Assembly: GCA_001303185.1 (NCBI GenBank)
Contig: LJNP01000005.1
Span: 5,669-41,058, forward strand
DNA from: Parcubacteria bacterium SG8_24
GTDB lineage: Bacteria > Patescibacteriota > Patescibacteriia > SG8-24
Reading direction: 5' to 3'
Length of the DNA: 35,390 nucleotides
Of this stretch, positions 9,005-18,515 are shown piece by piece; positions within the stretch are counted from its first letter, which is position 1; the number at the start of each line of letters is the position of its first letter. A program made the position numbers and the translations under genes. The notes beneath the pieces were generated by a model. The model saw only the letters and a list, made by a program, of their open reading frames with translations, did no database searches and was not told the DNA's origin.

Positions 9005-11518
9005 TCAGACACTGACACTCTGCTCCGGCCCCTGCGTGACCGTCGCCCCAAGCTGGGTCCGTTCCAGTATCTCCTGTTCGACGATCGACTTATCCCGGCC
9101 GTACTTGAGACGCGACAGTTGCTTGATCGCCGCCGCCAGTTTCGGGTTACCCTTGACCGGCATCGGTGCCTTGACCACGAAGGGCCGGGAGACGGTATTG
9201 TCGATCAGGATCTTGGTGTTCCAGTGGAACTTGTCGACGTTCATCAGGTCCAAGGCGCTGAAGACCGGAGTGAATTCCTTCTCCAGTATCTCCGAATCGT
9301 CGATACCGATCCGGCCGACCAGCTTGGTGCCGACGTTGCCGAGCACAGCATCGCGGATCTCGGTATCCCCCTTGGGGGCCAGCTGTCCCATGTACTGGTG
9401 GGCCATGATCAGGCTGAGGCGGTACTTGCGCGCCTCGGAGAGGATGGTGGCTATCGACGGCGTGATGAAGTTCTGGAACTCGTCGATATACAGGAAAAAG
9501 TCCTTGCGCTCCTCCTTGGGCATGTCGGCCCGGGCCATCGCCGCCATCTGCAGCTTAGTGACGATGATCAGGCCCAGCAAGTTGGCGTTGACGTCACCGA
9601 TCTTACCCTTGGACAGGTTGATCAGGAAGATCTTCTTGTTGTCCATGATGTCGCGGAAATCGAAACCGGATTTCTGCTGACCGATGATGTTGCGCATCAT
9701 GGCATTCTCCACGAACCGGCCGACCTTGGAGATGAGGTAACCGAGCATCTCCGACTTGTGGAAATCCGAGGTCTTGGCGATCTCGTTCTCCCAGAAGGAC
9801 CGGACCACCGGGTCGGTCACCTTGGCCAGCCACTCCTTCTGGTATTCGGCGTCGGAAATCAGGCGCGGGATCTCGGCGATCGTCCCGGGGTTCTCCGCGT
9901 CGGACATCAGCGTCAGCATGAAATTGCGCATGTTGTGCTCGAACATCGGACCGATCATCTCCGGCGGGAAGAGCTTGTAGAAGATGGCGATCATCTCGCC
10001 GACCACGAAATCCCGGGCCTCCTCGCTGGGCGCCTCGATCATGTTGAGGCCGACGGGGCGTTCGGTATCCGACGGGTCGAAGATGACCACGTCATCGGCC
10101 CGTTCCTTGGGAACGGTCGCCAACACCGTCTCGGCCAGATCGCCGTGCGGATCGACGATACAGATGCCGTGACCGTCCCGGACGTCCTGGGCCGCCATAT
10201 TGGCGATGTACTCCGATTTACCGGAGCCGGAACTGCCGATCAGGTAGATATGCCGGAAACGGTCCTCATGCTTGATGAAGACCTCGGTCTTCTGGCCGCG
10301 GTACTCGGCAGTGCCGAGATAGAGGCCTTCCTGGGGGATATTCGACGGGGGCGGCGCCTTCCGGGCCAGGAGCCACCTGATATTGGGCGTCTCGGTAGAG
10401 GGCAGCGGCAGGTGAAAGATGCCGGCCAGCTCCTCACCGGTCAGCACCATCCGCGGCGTCTCCGGGAAACGGCGCAGGATGAGGTCGTCGACCAGTCGGT
10501 CGGTCTTCAGGCCGTATCGGGCGAACTGATTGCCGTACTGCGGGATATTGTACTGAGCGAAGGCGCCGACGATGTTGTTGAGATGGTTGGTGGCCTTGGC
10601 CTGGCTGGACGACGAGGCGATGACGCGGATACAGACGTCCAGTCCCAGCTTGCCGATCTTCTCCTCGATCGCCTTGACCATCTCTTCCTCACGCGAGGAC
10701 ATGCGGTATTCCTTCTTCTCTTCAGGCTTGCCGGAAGACTTGAACATGCCGCCGAGGGTGCCCATCATGGTGGTCCCACCCCGGGCCTCATTGTAGCTCT
10801 TGCCCTGATGCATCGCCTTGACGATGCTCGCCGCCTGGGCGCGCCATCCGGGACGGGCGGAACGGACGACGATCTGGACGACGGCCCCATCCCCTTTCTC
10901 GACCTTGGCCATGGCGTTAGTCAGGGAATTCAGCGGGTCGGTCTCCATCTGCTTGAAGGTCTTGAGCGAGAAGAAGCTGTCCCGTCGGAACTTCAGCATC
11001 GTCCCGACGACCTGCCCCTGCGGATGGAAGATGTTATAGTCCGGGACTTCCTCGACCTGGGCGTGCGGATACTGCGCCTGGATCTGCTGCACGATGAACT
11101 CCTGGAGGTTCTCCGGAGTCGCCACATAGAAGGAGATCAGCCCGTCGTTGGCGACTATCTCGAACGATATCGAATCTTCCCGCCCCACGTACCAGGCCTT
11201 GGTCCCCTTCTCGGCCTTCAGGCCGCCGATCGAGGCGAAAATCGTCTCCATCACGCCGATGTCCTCCTGGATCTCCTGGAGCGACTTCTCGCGCTGTCCG
11301 GCGTCGCCCTTCTCGGCCGATTCCTTGGGGACGGTGACCAGCAGCACCTTCTTCTTGAGACCGACCCGGGCCTGATACCTCTTGCGCATCACGGACCTGA
11401 CGATCAACAGGACCACCAACAACGACAACAGGACGACTGCGGCCCCGACTACCAACACGAACAGCGGATTGCCCAATAATACCGCCAATTGCTCGTTAGA
11501 TATCTGGATCGTCGGCAT
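9005..11518 (-). CDS. Membrane-anchored TraD/VirD4/HerA-like ATPase (type IV secretion coupling-protein-like)
   Basis: N-terminal TM; GSSGSGKSEY Walker A, CIVDPHGDLAE, IYIDEFQNF Walker B, LIMAHQYMGQL. Confidence 0.8.
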   Translation of the reverse strand: MPTIQISNEQLAVLLGNPLFVLVVGAAVVLLSLLVVLLIVRSVMRKRYQARVGLKKKVLLVTVPKESAEKGDAGQREKSLQEIQEDIGVMETIFASIGGLKAEKGTKAWYVGREDSISFEIVANDGLISFYVATPENLQEFIVQQIQAQYPHAQVEEVPDYNIFHPQGQVVGTMLKFRRDSFFSLKTFKQMETDPLNSLTNAMAKVEKGDGAVVQIVVRSARPGWRAQAASIVKAMHQGKSYNEARGGTTMMGTLGGMFKSSGKPEEKKEYRMSSREEEMVKAIEEKIGKLGLDVCIRVIASSSSQAKATNHLNNIVGAFAQYNIPQYGNQFARYGLKTDRLVDDLILRRFPETPRMVLTGEELAGIFHLPLPSTETPNIRWLLARKAPPPSNIPQEGLYLGTAEYRGQKTEVFIKHEDRFRHIYLIGSSGSGKSEYIANMAAQDVRDGHGICIVDPHGDLAETVLATVPKERADDVVIFDPSDTERPVGLNMIEAPSEEARDFVVGEMIAIFYKLFPPEMIGPMFEHNMRNFMLTLMSDAENPGTIAEIPRLISDAEYQKEWLAKVTDPVVRSFWENEIAKTSDFHKSEMLGYLISKVGRFVENAMMRNIIGQQKSGFDFRDIMDNKKIFLINLSKGKIGDVNANLLGLIIVTKLQMAAMARADMPKEERKDFFLYIDEFQNFITPSIATILSEARKYRLSLIMAHQYMGQLAPKGDTEIRDAVLGNVGTKLVGRIGIDDSEILEKEFTPVFSALDLMNVDKFHWNTKILIDNTVSRPFVVKAPMPVKGNPKLAAAIKQLSRLKYGRDKSIVEQEILERTQLGATVTQGPEQSVSV

Positions 11519-11529
11519 ATCCTATCCAA

Positions 11530-12033
11530 TCACAGGACGACCTCGTCCTGACCGGTCTTCTTCCCGTACAGCTCCATATACTCGTCGGTCTTGATCTTGG
11601 CCTCCTGCCGCAGGAAGAATCGGCATACCCGGGGAATGATCTTGAGCCAGCGGCGGATGAGACCGTCCACCTTCTCCGGCTTGATGCTGCTCCTGTCCAA
11701 CATCGACCTCAGCTGCGCCGCGGTCTGTTCGCCGGTCGCCTTGAAGCGCGGACGCAGACTGTCCGGCAACGCCAGGTAGACCTCCCAGAGCTTCTTCTCC
11801 AGCAGGCGCTCGATCTCCACATGATAATCGTCTTTCGCCGGAGCGGCCGGAGCGGCCTGAGGCGACAAAGACGGGGTCGCCGGTGCCGGCGGGGCGGCCT
11901 GAAGCGGCTCCTCCGGCGCCTTCGGCTCCTGCGGAGAGGGTGGCCTCTCGGTCTCCGGGGAAGTCATCTCTTCCGGACCCGATTCAGGCGACCGCACTTC
12001 AGGCTCGGCCGCCGGTATTTCCCGGTTTTCCAT
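11530..12033 (-). CDS. Hypothetical protein with Pro/Glu-rich N-terminus
   Basis: 167 aa, 11 bp upstream of the ATPase gene; extended -10 promoter upstream. Confidence 0.65.
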   Translation of the reverse strand: MENREIPAAEPEVRSPESGPEEMTSPETERPPSPQEPKAPEEPLQAAPPAPATPSLSPQAAPAAPAKDDYHVEIERLLEKKLWEVYLALPDSLRPRFKATGEQTAAQLRSMLDRSSIKPEKVDGLIRRWLKIIPRVCRFFLRQEAKIKTDEYMELYGKKTGQDEVVL

Positions 12034-12075
12034 ATGAGCCGGATGACAGCAAAAAATCCGCTTATCGCTACATAA

Positions 12076-12084
12076 ATTATACCA
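12076..12084 (-). promoter_or_regulatory. Extended -10 promoter element TGGTATAAT
   Basis: Minus strand ttatggtataattta upstream of the 12033 gene. Confidence 0.5.
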
Positions 12085-12165
12085 TAAGGCGGCCTCGACC
12101 GACCAGCAGCGACGAATACCGGATCATGCCCGGGATAGGCGGTGCAGGACGTCGTCGACGGGAAC

Positions 12166-12187
12166 CAAAAAAGGCTGATTTCAGCCA
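12166..12187 (-). terminator. Intrinsic terminator after cysS
   Basis: Minus strand ggctga-aa-tcagcc-tttttt. Confidence 0.75.
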
Positions 12188-12222
12188 TTTGTCGGTCAGC
12201 TCCGAACGGCTGGCGGGAACGC

Positions 12223-13644
12223 TCACCGCGCCTTGGTGATCTTCGGTCCCTCGGGCGTGTCCTCAATCAGGAAGCCGCGCTCCTGGACCTGATCCCGCAA
12301 CCGGTCGGCCTCAGAGAAGCGGCGCTCCTTACGGGCCTCCTCGCGCCGGCCGATCAGCTCCCGGACGCTGTCCGGTATCTCGAACTCCTCTTCGGCGCGA
12401 CCGAAGGTGAAACCCAGCACCTTCCCCGCCGTCGCCAGCAGCTTCTTGGTGTCATCCTTCTCGCGCCCGGTCAGCGTCCGGTCACCGATGCGTTCGTTGA
12501 CCTCCCGGACGTAATCGAACAGTGCCGCCAAGGCCTCGGAGACGTTCAGGTCATCGTCCAGCGCCTCCCCGAAAGCCTCAAGGGCCGTCTTAGCCAGGAC
12601 CGACCGACCCCCTTTCTGCTGCGGTTTATAGCGCCCCACCGTGTCGGCGAAAGTGTCAAGCCGCGCCAGGGAACTCCTGGCTCCGGCCAATCCCCGCTCG
12701 GTGAAATTGAGCGCCTGCCTATAGTGGGTGGTAAGCAGCAGGTATCTCACCTCACGGGGTTCGTATCCCTTACCGATCAGGTCGTCCAGGGTGTAGAAGT
12801 TGCCCTTGGACTTGGACATCTTCTCGCCGTCCACCAGCAGATAGCCGACGTGCAGCCAGTACTTGCTGAAGGGCTTCCTGGTGGCGCATTCGGATTGGGC
12901 GATCTCGCTCTCATGGTGCGGAAACTTGTTGTCCTCGCCTCCGGTATGGATGTCGATGGTGTCGCCGAGGTACTTCATGGCCATGGCCGAACACTCGATG
13001 TGCCAGCCGGGATATCCCCGGCCCCAGGGCGCCTCCCATTGCATCAGGTGCCGGGGATTCTCGATCCACAGGGCGAAGTCGGCCGGATGCTTCTTCTCCT
13101 CGCGCACCTCGACCCGCGCCCCGGGCTCCAGATCCTCGATGACGTTACCGGAGAGCTTGCCGTAATCCGACGACGAGGAGACGTCGAAATAGACGTTGCC
13201 GCCGACCTTGTAGGCGCAGCCTTTCTCGATGAGCCGTCCGATGAGCGCGACCATCTCCTCGATATGATCGGTCGCTTTCGGGTATTTCCAGGCCCGGCGG
13301 AAATCGAGCCGGTCGATATCGTTAAAGAAGGCCTCGGAATAGAAGGCAGCGATCTCCTCGGGGGTCCGGCCCTGCTTGCGGGCCGCCACCTCCATCTTGT
13401 CCTCACCCTCGTCCTCGTCGGCCAGCATGTGTCCGACATCGGTGATGTTCATCACCTGCATCACCTCGTACTTGCGGGACTCGAGGAACCGGCGCAGCAG
13501 ATCGGCCAAGACGAACGACCTCAGGTTGCCGATATGCACCCGGTCGTAGACGGTCGGTCCGCAGTTGTACATCGTCACCTGCCCCTTCTTCCGGGACCGG
13601 AAAGGTTCCTTCTTCCGGGTGAGCGAATTGTAGAACCTGATCAT
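12223..13644 (-). CDS. cysS: Cysteinyl-tRNA synthetase
   Basis: [61 protein letters not shown]. Start at 13644 chosen over the track start 13683. Confidence 0.97.
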   Translation of the reverse strand: MIRFYNSLTRKKEPFRSRKKGQVTMYNCGPTVYDRVHIGNLRSFVLADLLRRFLESRKYEVMQVMNITDVGHMLADEDEGEDKMEVAARKQGRTPEEIAAFYSEAFFNDIDRLDFRRAWKYPKATDHIEEMVALIGRLIEKGCAYKVGGNVYFDVSSSSDYGKLSGNVIEDLEPGARVEVREEKKHPADFALWIENPRHLMQWEAPWGRGYPGWHIECSAMAMKYLGDTIDIHTGGEDNKFPHHESEIAQSECATRKPFSKYWLHVGYLLVDGEKMSKSKGNFYTLDDLIGKGYEPREVRYLLLTTHYRQALNFTERGLAGARSSLARLDTFADTVGRYKPQQKGGRSVLAKTALEAFGEALDDDLNVSEALAALFDYVREVNERIGDRTLTGREKDDTKKLLATAGKVLGFTFGRAEEEFEIPDSVRELIGRREEARKERRFSEADRLRDQVQERGFLIEDTPEGPKITKAR

Positions 13645-13695
13645 AACAGCCTGAAGGATACGCCCTTTGCCGGAGTGATTCAACCCGGATTGTCA

Positions 13696-13721
13696 AAGCC
13701 CCCGCCGTGGGGCGGGGGCTT
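13696..13721 (-). terminator. GC-rich hairpin between cysS and the fibre operon
   Basis: aagcccccgcc-gtgg-ggcgggggctt; short T run. Confidence 0.5.
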
Positions 13722-13744
13722 CCGTATTCCGAAACCGCGACCGA

Positions 13745-16700
13745 TCACCGGTCCTGCAGCAGGGCCTTGAGTTCCTCGATCTCTGCCCTGAGTTCCTCGA
13801 TCTCTTCCTGCTGTTCCTTGACCGCTTCGACCAGGACCGGTGTCAGCATGCTGTAATCCATGCCGGTGGCGTACTCTGGATCTTCGGTATCCATCACCAC
13901 GATCTCCGGCACAAACTCATTCACTTCCTCAGCGATCATGCCGATATCGTGTAATCCGCCATGCTCTTCATCCCAAGTAAAATAGACGCCTCTGAGATTA
14001 AGTATCTTATTTAAGGCACTATCTATCTCCCTGATGTCCCGCTTCCAACGGATAGAAGACGACGCGCCATAATTAGTGCCCGATCCAGTCGCGTAGAAAT
14101 CGTAACCGGGGCTCGCTCCGGAAGCATAGACGCCGTAGTTGGTGGATCCCTGATCGGCGTAGAACCAACCACCGAAATTCAGGGCTCCAGAACCGCCGTA
14201 TCCACGGGCTAGCACGCCGTAATTCCGGAGATTAGAGCTTTGTCCATCCACCTCGATGCCTATGTTGTTCGACGAACCCTGAGCGGCCGTGGATTGACCC
14301 CAGAAGGCCCGGCCCCCGCCGGCCTTGTTCACCTTAAGTCGGGCGAAGGACGGGCTGGTGCCGATACCCAGATCGCCGTCAGCATTCAACCACATCCGCG
14401 TCGTATTACCGCCCGACCGGAACTGCATGGTGTTGGACGTGTCGACGATCAAGGCGCCGGAGATGTTGTCGACGTTGTCGCCGAACAATACGCCCTGTTC
14501 TGTAGTTGACGGCGTCAAGATGTGGATATAACCATGTGTACTATTTTCCACGACGAGCGGAGAATTACCGTTGGCCGTCACCGTACCGGCGCTGCCGTTA
14601 TACACGTGAAGGCGGCGCTCCGGAGCAGAAGTTCCGATACCGACGTTATCGGCATCACCGAGCACGATACAGTCGCTGCAACTGACCATGGCGTTATAGC
14701 CGATTGCCGTGGCCCGATCGTACTGGGCACCGGAAAGACCGGCACCATAACCGAGAAAGGTATTGTACGAGCCGGTCGAGACGTAGGTCCCGGAATAACC
14801 GGCATACATACCTACGCCGGTATTACCGACGCCGGAGGACAGATAGCGTAAGGCATAATAACCTAGAGCGGAATTATAATACCCGTCGTACGGCGTATAA
14901 CCGTACATGGCGTAACGACCCACGGCGGTGTTGTAGTTGCCGATCATGTACCGCATGGCGTAGGCCCCGACCGCGGTGTTATACTGGCCGGAGGCGCCTG
15001 AACCCATCGCCCAATAACCGACCGCCGTGTCCTGATAAGGGTCGGCGTTGGAATAGAGTGCCGCGTAGCCTACAGCCGTGTTGTAATCGCCATAACTGGC
15101 GCCGGCGTCAGAATACCCCGCAGACTGACCGATGAAGGTATTATAAGTGGTATTGGTACTAGCGGAATTGCCGGCCCCGGAGCCTAAATAGGTGCTGGCG
15201 CTGGCAGTGTCAAAATTGACCAGGCCGGCCACCTGCAACAGGCTGTTCGGCGTCGTCGTGCCGATACCGACGCTCCCTGAGGTATAGAGATTGCCCTCGA
15301 CCTTGACCCGGTCCCACATGCGGACACAGCGGACGCTGTCGCAACCATTGGCGGCATTGTTCTGGTCGCTACCGACGATCATCAGGGCCTTATAGGTACC
15401 GTTGTCGTTGACGATTGCCGCGCCGCCGTCGCCGATGCCGCTCCAGGAGCCGTAGGCCGGGGCGATCCTCTGGACTCTGATGTCACCGTTCACGTCCAAC
15501 TCGGCCTTCGGGACGGTCGTGTTGATACCCATCTTACCTTCATCGTTCACGACCACCTTGACGTTGGATGAGGTGTCTTCGAGCCGGAACAGGCTGTGCT
15601 TGACGTTGACGGTCTGAGAGGTCCCGTTCCCCAGAGGGGTATCGACTGTAACGGTATAGGGGTTGGTCACAGCGGTGACAGTGGCATAAGTCGAGGGGGC
15701 AGAAGACAATGAAATCCTGGATCCCCTGCCGAGCTCATTGAATTGCTGACCGGATCCGAGACTAATCGTGGTCGAATTGTTAGCGGTGGTCGTGCCCCCG
15801 AAATTCGTCACGTCAGGCGGCGGTTTGACGGTGAGGGCAGAGAGCTGATTTATCGCCGCCGCAGTCGAGCCGTTTATGCCGACGCGTCCGTCCGGCGATA
15901 TGGTCATCTTCGAACTGGCGTTGGAGTGGGTCAGGAAATGGAGGTTCCTGCTGGTGCCGGAATATCCATACCCGGCCCGGATCTGCCAGGTTTCGGTACC
16001 GCCCCGTGTCGCCTTGAGCGAGATGCCTGTGTCGCGGGTCGCTGAGACCGGCTCGATGGCTACCGAGGTGCCGACACCCTCGAAATCGAAGGTCTCGATA
16101 TTGGACTTAATATGCAGTGGCGCGTCCGGTGCCGACTCACCGATACCGACGAAACCGGTACTTCGGTAGACGTCTGATCCAGACACCGTCCAAGGACCGG
16201 AAGGGGCAGCCTGCCAGGTACCGGTACCGCTGGCGTCCGAGGTCAGGACCTTGCCCGCGCCGGCGCCGGTCGTCATCTTGAATCCGGTCATCTGGGCCGT
16301 ACCGGCGACATCGAGCTGGGCCGCCGGATTGGACGTGCCGATGCCGAGATTGGCGTTGATGTAGTTCTTGTCCGAAGCGGCTACATAAATGCCCCAGTTG
16401 GTCACCCCGTGCGTCGCGCTGAAATAACCGGCGTAGTTGGTGCTGGCGTCGACGCCGCTGCCTTGGACGATGTTGTAGGAACCGTAATTGGTCCCAGTGC
16501 TGTCATTGCCCCAGACGTAGTTATAGGCGCCGTAGTTCGTCCCGGTGCTGCCGTAACCGTTGGCGTAGAGATAGCCGCCGTAATTGACCGGCGCGCCATA
16601 GACATAGGTCCAGACACCGGCATTGGAGCTGGTGGCAGCAGAAGAGGCATTCCCGTACAGCGCATAGTTCTGTGTACCGCTAGCGGCCTGGCCATAGACA

Positions 16701-18499
16701 CCATGAGCAGCGTCTCCAGTCCCACCGTAACCATAAACACCGTAAGTCCAGCCGATATTGTTGGTGGTCGAATAGGCCCCGCCGTAGACACCGAAGGCGC
16801 GTGAATAGGTCCCGGATCCAGCGGAATATGTGTTGTTATTGTCGGCCATGGCATAGACGCCGTAAGTGTAGGCGTCATCGATACCGACATAGTTCTGGTC
16901 ATGATTGAAATACGCACCGTACTGGCTACCTAACACGCTGGAGGTACGATCGACGTTCAAGATACGGTCGGTCAGTGCCGTGGTACCGATGCCGGTGCTT
17001 CCGGTGGCTCCGTCTACCTGGAACGCGGAACCGACACTCACCTTGGTCCCGTCATCCGTGACCTGAGAATTGCCGACACTGGAGGCGCTGGTGAACTTGG
17101 CCAGACGGTTCGTGGTGCCGCTGCCGCCGATCGCCGAGGGCGGATCCTGCCAGGTGCCAACGCCGCTGGCGTCAGAGGTGAGGACCCGACCCGCGCCAGC
17201 GCCGGTAGTCAGGTTGAACCCGGTCATCTTAACGTCACCGTTGACGTCCAGCTTGGCTGTCGGCGACTCGATGCCGATGCCGACGTTACCGCCCGCCCCG
17301 GTCGTCTTATGCCCGCCGAAATAATGGCTGGTACCCTGGGCGTAGACGCCGTAGGTGTTGTTGTAACCGAGATACACCCGACCCGGACCGTCCAGATCCT
17401 CGAACTCGTTCCCGTAGTAGCCCTTGGCGATGATGCCGTAATGGCCGAAACCGAGCTGGGCCCAGCCCGATTCGCCGGCATCGGCGAAATAGCCGCCGCC
17501 GGTGTTACCGCCGGCCCGGATACCCCAGGTAGCGATCGGGTTTTCCGACCCGGCGCCGATGCCCGAAGTGACCCGCGCGTTGCCGTTGACCCAGAGGCGT
17601 TCGGTGGGATTGGCGAAACCGACGCCGACCTGACCGGCTGCCGTGATGGTCAGACCGTTCGATGCCGCCCAGGAGGTGCCGTTGTGCCGCAGCACCTGAT
17701 TGACGGTCCCGGTAGGCAGGGCGTCGTCCCAGCTGGTGACGCAATCCTCCGTACCGCCAGTGATGCAGAAAGACGCGCCGTGGAAACTCCCATCGGCGTA
17801 GAGCTCGCCGCCGTAGAGGTCACCGCCGATGGTCACGTCCACGCCCGTGCCGCCGCCCCAGTTGCCGATATTGAGGGCGGTGCGTCCGGCACCATCCACC
17901 CGGATCGCCTTGCCGCTCGCCAGATAGAGATCGCCGTCGGTCGTATTGATGTCGCCGGTGATCCAGATGCCGGTCACCTGGGCGCTCGCCGGATCGGACA
18001 GGACGTAATCGGTGCCGCAGGTCGCGGTGCAGGGATCCCAGACCGTGCCGGGAGGACAGGCCTGATCGGCCACGCAGGTGTTGGTGGCGGCGCATTCCGT
18101 ATAGCCGCTGGGGCAGCGGCAATCGGTGCCGCAGATGTTGTAATGCTCGCCACCGATCGGGTCGCTGCAGCTGTCGCCGATATTGACCTGCTGGGCCGTA
18201 CAGCCGCTACAGGGATAATTCTCGGTGTCGCAGACGCAGGAACAGGAGCTGCAGCGGAAGACCTGATTGACGGCACAGCCGTTCTCGATCGCCGTGATCT
18301 CCCCGTCGGGTCGGCAGGTGTTGCCGCACCAGAAATTGCCGGTGGTGCATTGGATCGATCCGTCCGGATTGCGCCGCGGGCACTCATGAGCCAGGGCCGG
18401 CAGCACCATCAGGAAAAGGAAGACGGTCGCGACCAAGGGTACGGCGGCCGCGTATAAGGACCGACGGTTGATTAGTATCCTGTCTGAGGCACGGCTCAT
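13745..18499 (-). CDS. Large secreted tail-fibre-like surface protein with C-terminal peptidase S74 intramolecular chaperone
   Basis: Signal peptide, Cys-rich N-terminus, VGIGT..P...LDV repeats, YNTAVG/YGVYG repeats, C-term SSIRWKRDIREIDSALNKI...IGMIAEEVNEFVPEIV...YSMLTPVLVEAVKEQQ. Confidence 0.9.
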   Translation of the reverse strand: MSRASDRILINRRSLYAAAVPLVATVFLFLMVLPALAHECPRRNPDGSIQCTTGNFWCGNTCRPDGEITAIENGCAVNQVFRCSSCSCVCDTENYPCSGCTAQQVNIGDSCSDPIGGEHYNICGTDCRCPSGYTECAATNTCVADQACPPGTVWDPCTATCGTDYVLSDPASAQVTGIWITGDINTTDGDLYLASGKAIRVDGAGRTALNIGNWGGGTGVDVTIGGDLYGGELYADGSFHGASFCITGGTEDCVTSWDDALPTGTVNQVLRHNGTSWAASNGLTITAAGQVGVGFANPTERLWVNGNARVTSGIGAGSENPIATWGIRAGGNTGGGYFADAGESGWAQLGFGHYGIIAKGYYGNEFEDLDGPGRVYLGYNNTYGVYAQGTSHYFGGHKTTGAGGNVGIGIESPTAKLDVNGDVKMTGFNLTTGAGAGRVLTSDASGVGTWQDPPSAIGGSGTTNRLAKFTSASSVGNSQVTDDGTKVSVGSAFQVDGATGSTGIGTTALTDRILNVDRTSSVLGSQYGAYFNHDQNYVGIDDAYTYGVYAMADNNNTYSAGSGTYSRAFGVYGGAYSTTNNIGWTYGVYGYGGTGDAAHGVYGQAASGTQNYALYGNASSAATSSNAGVWTYVYGAPVNYGGYLYANGYGSTGTNYGAYNYVWGNDSTGTNYGSYNIVQGSGVDASTNYAGYFSATHGVTNWGIYVAASDKNYINANLGIGTSNPAAQLDVAGTAQMTGFKMTTGAGAGKVLTSDASGTGTWQAAPSGPWTVSGSDVYRSTGFVGIGESAPDAPLHIKSNIETFDFEGVGTSVAIEPVSATRDTGISLKATRGGTETWQIRAGYGYSGTSRNLHFLTHSNASSKMTISPDGRVGINGSTAAAINQLSALTVKPPPDVTNFGGTTTANNSTTISLGSGQQFNELGRGSRISLSSAPSTYATVTAVTNPYTVTVDTPLGNGTSQTVNVKHSLFRLEDTSSNVKVVVNDEGKMGINTTVPKAELDVNGDIRVQRIAPAYGSWSGIGDGGAAIVNDNGTYKALMIVGSDQNNAANGCDSVRCVRMWDRVKVEGNLYTSGSVGIGTTTPNSLLQVAGLVNFDTASASTYLGSGAGNSASTNTTYNTFIGQSAGYSDAGASYGDYNTAVGYAALYSNADPYQDTAVGYWAMGSGASGQYNTAVGAYAMRYMIGNYNTAVGRYAMYGYTPYDGYYNSALGYYALRYLSSGVGNTGVGMYAGYSGTYVSTGSYNTFLGYGAGLSGAQYDRATAIGYNAMVSCSDCIVLGDADNVGIGTSAPERRLHVYNGSAGTVTANGNSPLVVENSTHGYIHILTPSTTEQGVLFGDNVDNISGALIVDTSNTMQFRSGGNTTRMWLNADGDLGIGTSPSFARLKVNKAGGGRAFWGQSTAAQGSSNNIGIEVDGQSSNLRNYGVLARGYGGSGALNFGGWFYADQGSTNYGVYASGASPGYDFYATGSGTNYGASSSIRWKRDIREIDSALNKILNLRGVYFTWDEEHGGLHDIGMIAEEVNEFVPEIVVMDTEDPEYATGMDYSMLTPVLVEAVKEQQEEIEELRAEIEELKALLQDR

Positions 18500-18515
18500 A
18501 GACGGTTCGTTTAGG

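Noticed and set aside
9119-11479. 786-aa + strand ORF
   Set aside because: Antisense shadow of the ATPase gene; His/Arg/Asp/Leu-rich composition and no recognisable motifs. Typical of GC-rich DNA.
12142-13770. 542-aa + strand ORF
   Set aside because: Shadow ORF opposite cysS, which is unambiguous.
13745-18499. Repetitive S74 gene as prophage evidence
   Set aside because: No capsid, terminase, portal, integrase or lysis genes nearby; flanked by housekeeping genes.
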